Source: Actinomycetes bacterium (GTDB lineage Bacteria > Actinomycetota > Acidimicrobiia > Acidimicrobiales > Palsa-688). Taken from it: DNA of 64,000 bases. The DNA lies in NCBI GenBank assembly GCA_021838445.1, contig JAKCDU010000013.1:1-64000 (forward strand), read 5' to 3'. How positions within the stretch are numbered: position 1 is the first letter of the stretch; every line of letters starts with the position of its first letter. Positions 8,953 to 17,370 of the stretch are shown piece by piece. The position numbers were made by a program, and so were the translations under genes. Under the pieces are notes generated by a model. It made no database searches. It was not told the origin of the DNA and saw only the letters and a list, made by a program, of their open reading frames with translations.

Positions 8953-9074
8953 TTCCCTCTATCGTCGCGAATGATGGACAGGTCTAGCAGAAACTCCTAA
9001 ACCGATGCGGTCGCCCAGCCGATGACTAACCCAGCTGTCCGGAGCGCCATCCCCCCTCCAGCGAACCGGACCCA

Positions 9075-9116
9075 ACGAAGGGCCCCGCCTTCCTCCCCCT
9101 GGGCCGGGCCCTTCGT
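9075..9116 (+). promoter_or_regulatory. Perfect 11-bp inverted repeat upstream of the HAD-IB/acyltransferase gene
   Basis: ACGAAGGGCCC (9075-9085) is perfectly complementary to GGGCCCTTCGT (9106-9116), with a 20-base loop. It ends 35 bases before the start at 9152 and lies in the divergent region shared with the LysR gene. It could be an RNA hairpin in the leader or a DNA site. No T-run follows. The structure is certain; the role is not. Confidence 0.45.
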
Positions 9117-9151
9117 CGCGTCCGGGCTCAGTCACGGTAGCGTTGGGCGCG

Positions 9152-10543
9152 ATGGCATCGGCCGCCGTGTTCGATCTGGACCGTACCCTGCTGCGCACGT
9201 CGAGCACCCCGGCCATCAACGCCGCCCTGTTCGAGGCCGGGTTGACGTCGCGCGGCTCGCTGCCCGGCCAGCGGCTGCTCCTCGGCTGGTACGACGCCTT
9301 CGGCGAGACGCTGCCCTCCATGGCCCTGGCCCGGGCCGCGGCCTGGGCGTCACGGGGCTGGCCGGTCGCCCAGGTGGCGGCGGCGGCCCGGGCCGCCGCC
9401 GAACTTCTCGCCCCTTCGGTACAGCCCTACGCCTACGAGCTACTCGACCGCCAGCGGCGGTCCGGGCACCGCCTGGTCCTGGCCACGACCACGCCCGATC
9501 ATCTGGTGCGGCCTTTCGCCGAGAAGCTGGGCTTCGACGAGGTCGTAGCCACCCGCTACGCCACCACCACCGATCCCGCCGGGGTCGAACGCTACAGCGG
9601 TCGCCTGGCCGGCGGTTTCGTGTGGGCCGCAGGAAAGCTCGTCGCGGTACGCCGCTGGGCCCGCTCGGAGGGCGTGTCCCTCACCGCCAGTGCGGCGTTC
9701 TCGGACAGCTTCTACGACCTCCCGCTCTTGTGCGCGGTGGGCCACCCGACGGCGGTGAACCCCGACATCCGGCTGCACGCGCTGGCCGCCGCCCGGAGAT
9801 GGCCGGTTCTGCACCTCAACTCTCCGGCGGGCGTGCCCAAGGTGTTCGGCGCCGAGCCCATGGACATCCTGCGGTTGTGGGCCCAACAGGTCGCTCTGCC
9901 CCTCGCCCGCCTGGACCTGGCCGGCACCGGGAACATCCCGAGGTTCGGCCCGGCCATCGTGGTGGCCAACCACCGCAGCTACTTCGATCCGGCGGTCTGG
10001 TTGCTGGCCGTCTTCGACGCCGGTCGAAACCCCCGCACGCTGGGCAAGAAGGAGGTGCTCGACGCGCCTCTGATCGGTCCGCTGGTGCGGGCTTCGGGGG
10101 CCATACGAGTGGACCGCGACGGTGGAGGATCGGCCGCCCTGGGCGCGGCCGAGGTCGCGCTGCGCGGCGGGGAGCTGGTCCTCATGGCACCCCAGGGGAC
10201 CATCCCCCGCGGCCCTGACTTCTTCGATCCGGTGTTGAAGGGCCGCACCGGTGCCGCCCGCCTGGCCCACGCCACCGGCGCCCCGGTCATCCCCATGGGG
10301 GTGTGGGGCACGGAGCGGGTGTGGCCCCGGTCGTCGCGTCTACCCGACGTGCGCCGGCTCCTGCCTCGCCCGACGGTGAGAGCCCGGGTGGGCCGGCCCG
10401 TCACCGGGCTTTCCGGTACCGATCTGGTGGCCGACACGGCCCGCATCATGCAGGCCATCACCGAGCTCCTGCCGCCCGAAGCCCGATCGGCTCGGGTGCC
10501 CACCGCCGAGGAGCTGCAGCGCACCTACCCGCCGAGGCGCTGA
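9152..10543 (+). CDS. HAD-IB phosphatase / 1-acylglycerol-3-phosphate acyltransferase fusion
   Basis: This 463-residue protein has two domains. Residues 1-225 form a HAD-IB (SerB-like) phosphatase with an intact DxDxT motif (FDLDRT, D8 and D10) and a late SDSFYDLPLL motif. Residues 240-450 form a PlsC-type acyltransferase with NHX4D (N273-H274 to D279) and PQGT (347-350, in place of the usual PEGT). Such fusions occur in actinobacteria and probably act on lysophospholipid substrates at the membrane. ATG 9152 is chosen; an upstream TTG would add three residues. It converges on a second PlsC gene (10634-11629) and may work with that operon. Confidence 0.85.
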   Translation: MASAAVFDLDRTLLRTSSTPAINAALFEAGLTSRGSLPGQRLLLGWYDAFGETLPSMALARAAAWASRGWPVAQVAAAARAAAELLAPSVQPYAYELLDRQRRSGHRLVLATTTPDHLVRPFAEKLGFDEVVATRYATTTDPAGVERYSGRLAGGFVWAAGKLVAVRRWARSEGVSLTASAAFSDSFYDLPLLCAVGHPTAVNPDIRLHALAAARRWPVLHLNSPAGVPKVFGAEPMDILRLWAQQVALPLARLDLAGTGNIPRFGPAIVVANHRSYFDPAVWLLAVFDAGRNPRTLGKKEVLDAPLIGPLVRASGAIRVDRDGGGSAALGAAEVALRGGELVLMAPQGTIPRGPDFFDPVLKGRTGAARLAHATGAPVIPMGVWGTERVWPRSSRLPDVRRLLPRPTVRARVGRPVTGLSGTDLVADTARIMQAITELLPPEARSARVPTAEELQRTYPPRR

Positions 10544-10555
10544 CCCCCGCCGAGC

Positions 10556-10590
10556 GGCGACGCTCATCGGGGTGGCGACGCCCATCGGGG
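10556..10590 (+). repeat. Short tandem repeat between convergent acyltransferase genes
   Basis: GGCGACGC(T/C)CATCGGGG occurs at 10556-10572 and 10574-10590 with one difference. GGCGCTGACCCCC also occurs on both sides of it. It lies in the 90-base gap between two convergent genes. It looks like a local duplication. Confidence 0.5.
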
Positions 10591-10633
10591 CGCTGACCCC
10601 CACAGGGGCGCCTAGGCGCGTCGGGCGGTCCCG

Positions 10634-11629
10634 TCAGGCGTTCCACGGCCAGCGCTCGCGGCGCCGGCTGCGCTCCGGTCGGCGGGGCCGGCCGAGGGCC
10701 CACGCCCGACGCCAGTCCGCCCCGTCCGGGCCGGTCAGCGCCGGGGTCGTCCCGGCCGCCGCCCGCAGCCGGGCGGTGTACCAGTCGTTGGCCGTCTCGT
10801 CGGCCAGGGCCGCTATGGCCTCCTCGAGACGGACGGCCAGCACCCGGGGATCGGCCGCCGGGTCGGCCCGCAGGGGGGCCCCGAAGGTGACGGTGGTCCG
10901 CCCGGGATGGACCCGGCTCGACCCCTTGGCCAGGATGCGCCGAGTCCCTTCGATGTGGACCGGGACGATGGGCCGACCGGTGCGCTGAGCCATCCACGCC
11001 GCGCCGGCCCGGTGGGGGCGGCCCCAACCGTCGGGGCTGCGGCCCCCCTCGGGGAAGATGAGCATGCTCCAGCCGTCCTCGAGCAGCTCCGACACCCGCC
11101 GGGCTGACACCCTCGACACCCGCTGGCGCTCGATGGGCACGGCGTTGAGGAGGAACGCGAAGCTCGCCGCTTTGATCCGGGTGTCGAAGAAGTAGTCGGC
11201 GGCCCCCGCGACGAACAGCTCCCGCCGCCATCTGTCCGGGATGACCGACACGAGGAGAGGGGCGTCGAGGTGGCTGGCGTGGTTGGCGGCGAATATGACC
11301 GGCTCATCGAGATGGGCCAGACGGTCGACGCCGGTCACCGTCGGTGCGGCGAGCAGCTTGACGAGTGGCGCGGCGAGGACCTCCTGCACCACCGCCCGCC
11401 CGGTCCGCGCCAGCGGGGAGCGGGCCCAGTCGCTGTCGTAGTCGGTGCCGAGGGTTCGCTCCACCGGGGGCCGGGCCACCGTGGCCGGCCACGGAGGCGT
11501 GCCGAGAGGGAACGACGACAGTGGCCGCAGACGGCCGCGCAGGCCCGAGCGGGCATCGGCCAGCCATCCGGGACTGACGGGCAGACGGCGTTGCGGTCGG
11601 GCCCCGCCGGCCAGGTCGTCCCCGGTCAA
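10634..11629 (-). CDS. 1-acyl-sn-glycerol-3-phosphate acyltransferase (PlsC family)
   Basis: This 331-residue protein probably transfers an acyl chain to a lysophosphatidate-like acceptor. It has NHX4D (NHASHLD) and FPEGGRSPDG, the two catalytic and acceptor-binding motifs, and the later PIVPVHIEGT segment. The N-terminal extension of about 90 residues (with DYDSDWARSPLARTGR) is typical of actinobacterial members. TTG 11629 is chosen because it overlaps the LarA-like stop as TTGA; no better start lies near the domain. It is the last gene of the four-gene operon that begins at 16714. Confidence 0.85.
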   Translation of the reverse strand: MTGDDLAGGARPQRRLPVSPGWLADARSGLRGRLRPLSSFPLGTPPWPATVARPPVERTLGTDYDSDWARSPLARTGRAVVQEVLAAPLVKLLAAPTVTGVDRLAHLDEPVIFAANHASHLDAPLLVSVIPDRWRRELFVAGAADYFFDTRIKAASFAFLLNAVPIERQRVSRVSARRVSELLEDGWSMLIFPEGGRSPDGWGRPHRAGAAWMAQRTGRPIVPVHIEGTRRILAKGSSRVHPGRTTVTFGAPLRADPAADPRVLAVRLEEAIAALADETANDWYTARLRAAAGTTPALTGPDGADWRRAWALGRPRRPERSRRRERWPWNA

Positions 11630-13215
11630 CTCACGTCGGCGATCATGATCGGCGGGCAGTGTAGGTGGGTGATGGTGGCATCGCGCCCGACCACGTCGGA
11701 GGCCATCTCCAATGCGTCGGCGAGGGTGGACGCCGGAGAGAAACCGAGCCGGCGGACCGATCTCGGTTCGCCCCCGACGATGATCACCCGACCGAGATGT
11801 TCGAGGGCGTGGGCACCCCAGTACCACATGTAGAAGGGGTGGACGCCGTGGTAGGCGTGGCTGGTGCGGTACAGGTGTCGGTACCACTCGTCGTTGGCGA
11901 AGCGGGCCTCGTAGTTCTTCTCGATCTCGACCGGGTCGGTCGTGTCGGCCAGCACCTCCTCGAAGAAGTCGATGTAGGAGGGATGGTGGACGGGATGGAA
12001 CGCCCAGGGGGTGGGGTGGGAGAGGATGGCCACTCCGCCGCGGCGGACCACCGGTTGGCCGCGGTAGAGGTTGAAGAGGTAGCCGAGCCCCATGCACATC
12101 ACCAGGATGGGGTTCATGATCGAGTTGACGTTGTACGGGCAGAGGTGGGGCAGGCCGAACACCGCGATGTCGGTCTGGCCGTCCACGGCCACCAACTGCT
12201 GGCGGTAGACCATGTCGGTGGTGGCCCGGTGCACCGCCTCGACCTCCCCGGCGTACACCGAGGTCATGGCGTGCGGTGCCTTGATCGACTGGAATATGGA
12301 CCGGGCGACGCGCGGCGGGGCCAGGGACAGGCTCTTGGTGGTAGCCAGGTAGGCGCCCCGGTCACGCGCCGTCCACTCCCATTCCCGTTTCTGCAGGAAG
12401 CCCATCTGCTCGGGGAAGGCGTCGTTGTTGAGGGTGGTCTCGATCTGGAAGACCTTCACCCCGGACGCCGCGATGAGGCGCCCCATGCGCCAGTTGGACG
12501 AGTGCAGCTCCGACCGTTCCTGGTCCATGAACGACCGGCTGTGGCGCATGGTCCGCACATTGTGGTGGTGGCGGAGGCTGCGGTAGCTCGCCAGACCGGT
12601 GGCCACGCTCTTGTGCCCGCCGTCCATGGCCACCAGGTTGATGTTGACGTACACGAGCAGGTCGGACTCGGCCGCCCGCCGGTTGATCTCGACGTCCTCA
12701 CCCTGGTCGGTCTGGCCGAGATGGACCAGGCCGGCGGGGTCCTCGGCGTCGTGCTGCAGGAGCCGGCCGGAGGGCGCGAACGCGTCGTAGACGCGGTCAC
12801 CCACGGCGTGGCGCAGCTCGGCTTCGGTCATACGCCGGTGCAGGGCCAGCGCGCAGATGAGGACCACGTCGTCCACCCCGGCGGCCGCGGCCATTTCGAG
12901 AACCGCTTCCATGACCCGCTGGCGGTTGTCCGGTCTTCGCATGGGCGGCAGGGGCAGCGAGATGTCGTCGAAGGCGATGGTGAGGCGCATGCCGGCGAAG
13001 AGCAGATCGGGGAGCGGGGCGCTGTCACCCATGGGATGCAGCAGGGCCTGGCGGATCTCCTCGTCGGGATCGTCGAGGGGCTTCAGCGGCTCGGGCGCGT
13101 AGATGACCCGGGACCGGCCGGCCGGCAGTCGCTCCAGGCGGAAACCCTCACCGTGCCAAGTGAGGATGGGCGGGGTGGAACGGTCCACCTCGAGGACGAA
13201 ACCAGGTCGGGCCAT
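11626..13215 (-). CDS. LarA-like (DUF2088, lactate racemase family) protein
   Basis: This 529-residue protein matches the LarA / DUF2088 family, whose founder racemises lactate with a covalent nickel-pincer nucleotide. The N-terminal domain holds the DxTRP-like site (AFDDISLPLPP, about 81-91) and ALHRRMT (H126). The pincer-lysine region is VNINLVAMDGGHKSVATGL, with K202 kept. The usual PH histidine before it reads as N here, and the protein is about 100 residues longer than LarA, with a Trp/Tyr/His-rich C-terminus. The substrate may be another alpha-hydroxy acid, or the activity may differ. No cofactor genes (larB, larC, larE) are in the window. It starts 5 bases after the alcohol dehydrogenase stop. 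Confidence 0.8.
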   Translation of the reverse strand: MARPGFVLEVDRSTPPILTWHGEGFRLERLPAGRSRVIYAPEPLKPLDDPDEEIRQALLHPMGDSAPLPDLLFAGMRLTIAFDDISLPLPPMRRPDNRQRVMEAVLEMAAAAGVDDVVLICALALHRRMTEAELRHAVGDRVYDAFAPSGRLLQHDAEDPAGLVHLGQTDQGEDVEINRRAAESDLLVYVNINLVAMDGGHKSVATGLASYRSLRHHHNVRTMRHSRSFMDQERSELHSSNWRMGRLIAASGVKVFQIETTLNNDAFPEQMGFLQKREWEWTARDRGAYLATTKSLSLAPPRVARSIFQSIKAPHAMTSVYAGEVEAVHRATTDMVYRQQLVAVDGQTDIAVFGLPHLCPYNVNSIMNPILVMCMGLGYLFNLYRGQPVVRRGGVAILSHPTPWAFHPVHHPSYIDFFEEVLADTTDPVEIEKNYEARFANDEWYRHLYRTSHAYHGVHPFYMWYWGAHALEHLGRVIIVGGEPRSVRRLGFSPASTLADALEMASDVVGRDATITHLHCPPIMIADVS

Positions 13216-13220
13216 GGGGC

Positions 13221-14375
13221 CTACCTTCTCCTCTCGTTGCGCAGGTCGAAGACGACCTTCGTGGCGCCCCGCCCCCCGGCGTGGGCGGCGTGGTCGATGG
13301 CTTCTGAGTAGCGGTCCAGGGGGTAGCGGGCCGATACCAGCCGATCCAGGCCGGCCCGCCCCACCACCTCCATGGCCAGCTCGAATGAGTGCCGGCCGCC
13401 GGCCGCCGGCTCGGGGCCGTAGGCGTAGGCGCCGGCCAGGCGGATCTCCCGCTGCCACAGCCCGGTCAGGTCGACGCCGACGTGGCCGGGCATCCCGGCC
13501 AGCACGACCGTCGCCCCGGGCGCGGCCACGGCCAGGGCATCGGCGATGGAACCGGCCGAACCGACGCAGTCCCACACCACCCCGGCTCCTCCGGTCAGCT
13601 GCCCCTGGTCGAGGATCCAGGAGCCGGTCGCCCGCCGCACCGCCCGGCGTATCTCGTCGGGGTCCACCACGTGGGTCGCGCCGAGCTCCCGGGCCAGCCG
13701 GCGCTGCTCGGGGTGCTTGGCCACGGCGATCAGCTCGGTCACGTCGGGGCGCAGATGCGCCACCGCGGCGATGGTGCACAGGCCGATGGTGCCGGCCCCT
13801 ATGACCACCGCGGTCACGCCGTGGCCGATGGGCGCGGCCAGGGCGGCGTGCACCGCGCAGGCGGTGGGCTCGACCATCACCGCCGCCTCGTCGGTCCAGC
13901 CTTCGGGCACCGGGTGCAGCTGGGCCTGGTGGGCGACGAGGAGAGCCGACCATCCGCCGCCGGTGTCGCGGCAGTAGCCGGTTTGCAGCCCGGGGCTGAG
14001 GTGCCCGGCGACGAGACGCTCGCAGTGGTTGGTCCGCCCCGCGGCGCACGCCGGGCAGACCGGGTCGACCCCGCGGATGCGGCAGTGCAGGACCGGCTCT
14101 ATCACCACCCGCGTCCCGTCGTCGGTGTCGGCGACGACCTCGTGGCCGGGAACGAACGGGAAGCTGACGATGGGCTCGAACCAGCGCGACGACCGACCCG
14201 ACACGGTGGCCAGGTCGCTGCCGCAGATACCCGACAGCAGGGGACGCACCACCTGCCAGTCGGCGCCGGGCAGGTCGGGGGGGTCGACGTCGGCCAGGCG
14301 CAGGGGATGGGGCTGAGCTGAGATGCGCGCTGCGGCGAAGCGGGTCAGCGAGCGCTCCACCCTCAGGGCTCTCAT
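13221..14375 (-). CDS. Zinc-dependent alcohol dehydrogenase (MDR family)
   Basis: This 384-residue NAD(P)-linked dehydrogenase has the catalytic zinc ligands Cys (GICGSD) and His (PGHEV). A Cys-rich structural-zinc loop (CPACAAGRTNHCE) carries three or four cysteines. The Rossmann nucleotide site (VIGAGTIGLCTIAAV) is in the middle, and the length suits the family. ATG 14375 overlaps the reductase stop as ATGA, so translation is coupled. Next to a fatty acyl-CoA reductase and an alpha-hydroxy-acid racemase homologue, it may oxidise or reduce a fatty alcohol/aldehyde or a hydroxy-acyl intermediate. The substrate is inferred from context only. Confidence 0.85.
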   Translation of the reverse strand: MRALRVERSLTRFAAARISAQPHPLRLADVDPPDLPGADWQVVRPLLSGICGSDLATVSGRSSRWFEPIVSFPFVPGHEVVADTDDGTRVVIEPVLHCRIRGVDPVCPACAAGRTNHCERLVAGHLSPGLQTGYCRDTGGGWSALLVAHQAQLHPVPEGWTDEAAVMVEPTACAVHAALAAPIGHGVTAVVIGAGTIGLCTIAAVAHLRPDVTELIAVAKHPEQRRLARELGATHVVDPDEIRRAVRRATGSWILDQGQLTGGAGVVWDCVGSAGSIADALAVAAPGATVVLAGMPGHVGVDLTGLWQREIRLAGAYAYGPEPAAGGRHSFELAMEVVGRAGLDRLVSARYPLDRYSEAIDHAAHAGGRGATKVVFDLRNERRR

Positions 14376-16714
14376 CGCCGGGGGCCGATCGGCAGCAGCG
14401 GGCGGGGTCCGCCCTCGGCTTTGGGCCAGTGCTCGACGTGCCAGCCCCGTTTGCGGGCGATGGCCGCCAGCTTGGTCTCGGGGTTGACCGCCACCGGGTG
14501 GCCGGCGGCTTCGAGCATGGGCAGGTCGCTGGCCGAGTCGGCGTAGGCCACACACTCGGCCAGGTCGAGGTCGTGGGCCCGGGCGTAATCGGCCATGATC
14601 AATGCCCGGGCTTCACCGGTGGGAGGGGCCTCCACCAGTTCCCCGGTGAAGCGGCCGCCCTTGGTCCCGAGGCGGGCGCAGACCACCTCGTCGAAGAGCG
14701 GTCGTAATGGCTCGATGACCACGTCGAGCGCGCCGGTGATCAGCAGGGTCTTGTGGCCCAGGGCCCGGTGCTGGCGGACCCGGCGGATACCGGCCGGAAA
14801 CGACTTGGTGAGGACCAGGCCGCTGAAGAGGTCCCAGGTGTCCTGCTCGAGGCGGTCCACCGGGGCGCCTTCGTAGCGACGGTAGAAGTAGCGCAGGAAG
14901 TCGCTGCGGTCGGACCGGTCGAGGCTGAGCAGACGGGGCGCCTCTTTCAGGGTGCGGGCCACGAAGCGGACCCGGTCGGGGTCATCGAGGCGCCGGGTGG
15001 CCAGCCAGGAATAGGAGTCGACCACGTTCGAGGCGATCAGCGTGTTCTCCAGGTCGAACACCGCCAGCTGCCGTTCGGCGGCCAGGACCGCCTTGCGACC
15101 CCGCTCCTCGCGGGTCATCCCGGTGGCCCCCTTACGGGGGCTGCTCCGGCCCGGGGTAGCCAGGCGCACCCGGGCGTGGCCGACCACTGAAGGCAGGTAC
15201 ACGTCGCGGCAGAAGTGCGGCCAGTCGATCACCGCCGGGTCGAAGCCGAACTCGCGGCGGTCCTCGTCGGACATGGACCGGTGGAGGTCGAGGAGCCGGT
15301 CGACGGAGAAGATGGCCTCGGTCTCGGTGTAGGCGCCGTACAGCTCGACGTAGGACGTGGCTCGCTCGACCTCGTCGCGCCGTTCCTCCAGGCGGGCGCT
15401 CAGGTCGGCCTGACGTCCCCTCAGGGGCAGGGACTGGAGCCCCTTCTCGGCGGTCGATATGGCCCGCGCCGCCCGGTTCAGCTGCTTTTGCACCCGCCGT
15501 CGGCCCGGGAAGGACCAGTCGGGCACGGTGATGGGCTGGTCGTGGCCGTCGGCCAGGGGGTTCTCGATGAACCAGTCCCGCACCAGCTCGACCAGCTGGC
15601 GGTAGCGCAGAGGGTTGTGGGCCCCCGACGCGGCGTGAAAGACGTCGGGTTCCTCCAGGGGGCCGCGGGCAGCCACCGCGATGATCGACGAAACGACGAG
15701 GTCCACCGGGATGACGTCGATGATGCCCTCGGGTACCCCCGGGAACTCCTTGAGCAGCCCCTTGGCGTAGGAGATGATCACCGGGTCGGCCATGCGAAAG
15801 CCCCGGATCCATCCGGGCACCGGCTCGGCCAGGGCCGACTCGATGATCGACGGCCTTACTATCGACAGCGGCAGGGCCTGGCGGGTCGATAGCAGGGCCC
15901 GCTCCCCGAGGGCCTTGGTGTAGGCGTAGGCGTCGGGCCAGCCGAGGCCCTGGGCCCGGGCCTTGCCCAGCTCCACCAGGCGATCGTCGACCCACTCCTG
16001 ACGCAGGCGTTCGGCGCGTGCCGCAAGCAGTGGGGTCCCCGCTGCGCCGAGCTCGCGGCGGGCGTCGCGATGGAATCGGGCCAGCATCTTCGGGTCGCGG
16101 CTCTCGGCGTCGGTGTCGGCCCGGGCCCGCCGGGCGGCCTGCACCTCCGGCTCCCATTCGAGCTCGGTCGACCAGGGGGTGTCGGTCAGGTTGGCCTCGG
16201 GTGCACGGCCCCGCCGGCTCCCGGCCACGTAGGCGGTGGAGACGGCCACCAGATAGGGGAGGTCCTGGGGGGCCTTCCCGGCGTGGAGGTCGAGCAGGGT
16301 GCGGGCCACACGGGTCGGACCGAGGAGGTTGATCTCGACCGCGGCGTCGAGAGGGGAGTCGAAGCTCACCGTCGCCGCCGAATGGATCACGATGTGGCAG
16401 CTTCTCAGCAGCTCCTGTCCCGCGTCGTCGAGACCGAGACCGTCGGCTCCCACGTCGCCGGCCATCACCTGCAGGCGGTCCTGGATCAGGCCGTCGAAGG
16501 CCTCGCCGGCTTCGGAGCGGAACCGGTCGAAACAGCTGTTCCTCAGGATCTCGCGCCGCACCCGGTCGAGCGCACCGCGCCGGCCGGGCCGGATGAGCAG
16601 GACCACCTCGCACTCGGGCACCGACCGCAAGAGGCGTTCGGTCAGCGCGGTCCCGAGGAAGCCGGTGGCACCGGTGATGGCGATCCGCTTGCCGGCCAGG
16701 GCGTCGCGCAGCAT
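14372..16714 (-). CDS. Fatty acyl-CoA reductase (extended SDR) / HAD-IB fusion
   Basis: This 780-residue protein has two parts. Residues 1-400 form a male-sterility-type acyl-CoA/ACP reductase with an NADP-binding TGATGFLG (14-21) and the catalytic Y263-x3-K267 (YAYTK). A helical linker follows. Residues about 545-770 form a HAD-IB domain. Its first motif reads FDLENT, so the second aspartate of DxDxT (residue 556) is Glu. The later ADSASDLPMLE motif is intact. The reductase should make fatty aldehyde or alcohol; the HAD part may be weak or altered. It is the first gene of the minus-strand operon, starting 23 bases from the divergent tetR gene. An alternative name is thioester reductase. Confidence 0.85.
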   Translation of the reverse strand: MLRDALAGKRIAITGATGFLGTALTERLLRSVPECEVVLLIRPGRRGALDRVRREILRNSCFDRFRSEAGEAFDGLIQDRLQVMAGDVGADGLGLDDAGQELLRSCHIVIHSAATVSFDSPLDAAVEINLLGPTRVARTLLDLHAGKAPQDLPYLVAVSTAYVAGSRRGRAPEANLTDTPWSTELEWEPEVQAARRARADTDAESRDPKMLARFHRDARRELGAAGTPLLAARAERLRQEWVDDRLVELGKARAQGLGWPDAYAYTKALGERALLSTRQALPLSIVRPSIIESALAEPVPGWIRGFRMADPVIISYAKGLLKEFPGVPEGIIDVIPVDLVVSSIIAVAARGPLEEPDVFHAASGAHNPLRYRQLVELVRDWFIENPLADGHDQPITVPDWSFPGRRRVQKQLNRAARAISTAEKGLQSLPLRGRQADLSARLEERRDEVERATSYVELYGAYTETEAIFSVDRLLDLHRSMSDEDRREFGFDPAVIDWPHFCRDVYLPSVVGHARVRLATPGRSSPRKGATGMTREERGRKAVLAAERQLAVFDLENTLIASNVVDSYSWLATRRLDDPDRVRFVARTLKEAPRLLSLDRSDRSDFLRYFYRRYEGAPVDRLEQDTWDLFSGLVLTKSFPAGIRRVRQHRALGHKTLLITGALDVVIEPLRPLFDEVVCARLGTKGGRFTGELVEAPPTGEARALIMADYARAHDLDLAECVAYADSASDLPMLEAAGHPVAVNPETKLAAIARKRGWHVEHWPKAEGGPRPLLPIGPRR

Positions 16715-16722
16715 CCCAACTG

Positions 16723-16738
16723 TCTACCATATGGTAGA
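16723..16738. promoter_or_regulatory. Palindromic operator with two overlapping -10 boxes
   Basis: TCTACCATATGGTAGA is a perfect 16-bp palindrome filling most of the 23-base gap between the reductase start (16714) and the tetR start (16738). TACCAT at 16725-16730 fits a -10 for tetR with a leaderless start. The same box on the other strand (16736-16731) fits a -10 for the reductase, giving a leader of about 10 bases. A TetR dimer bound here would block both promoters. Binding by the neighbouring TetR is inferred. Confidence 0.7.
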
Positions 16739-17352
16739 TGACCGTCGTCGAACCCTCCGCCAGCAGCACCCGGACGCGGGTGGTGGCGGTTGCGCTCTCG
16801 GCTTTCGGCCGCCGCGGCTACGACGTCACCTCGCTAGACGCCCTGGCCGTCGAGCTGGGGGTACGGAAGCAGACCATCCTGTACTACTTCCCATCCAAGG
16901 AGGCCCTCCTCGGAGCGGCCGTCGACCAGGCGGCCGACTCGGTCGCCGCCGCCCTGGAGGCGTCGGTGGCCCACGTCGCCCCCGACGCCCCGGCCTGGGC
17001 CCGGGTGGAGGCCATCGTGCGGGGCGTGTTCCGCCTCGCCGGTCGCCAACCCGAGATACTCGGCCTCCTGCGGGAGGTGAGCCGGATCGGCCCCCCTGGC
17101 GCCACCCGTTTCGCCCTGCGCATGGAACGGTTGATCAACCGGGCCACCGACTTCCTGGACGACGCCATGGCCAAGGGGGAGCTGAGGGGCCAGGACGCCC
17201 AGCTCCTGCTCTTCATGGCCTACTCCAGCGTCGTCGGCGCGGCCACCGAGATGGAGGTGCTGCGAGCGCTCGGGGTGGAGCCGACGGCCCGTACCACCGT
17301 CCGCCAGCGCCGGGCTCTGCTCGGGTTTCTCCGCTCGGCCCTGGTGCCGTAG
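16738..17352 (+). CDS. TetR-family transcriptional regulator
   Basis: This 204-residue regulator has an N-terminal TetR HTH at about residues 10-57 (FGRRGYDVTSLDALAVELGVRKQTILYYFPSKEALL, quoted here as the segment from FGRRGYDV to SKEALL) and a helical ligand-binding domain. The start at ATG 16738 lies inside the palindrome, so its mRNA is probably leaderless. It is divergent from the acyl-CoA reductase operon and is the obvious candidate to repress both itself and that operon. The ligand may be an acyl-CoA or fatty acid, judging from the target genes; that is inference. Confidence 0.88.
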   Translation: MTVVEPSASSTRTRVVAVALSAFGRRGYDVTSLDALAVELGVRKQTILYYFPSKEALLGAAVDQAADSVAAALEASVAHVAPDAPAWARVEAIVRGVFRLAGRQPEILGLLREVSRIGPPGATRFALRMERLINRATDFLDDAMAKGELRGQDAQLLLFMAYSSVVGAATEMEVLRALGVEPTARTTVRQRRALLGFLRSALVP

Positions 17353-17370
17353 CGCCCGGGGACTTCGACC

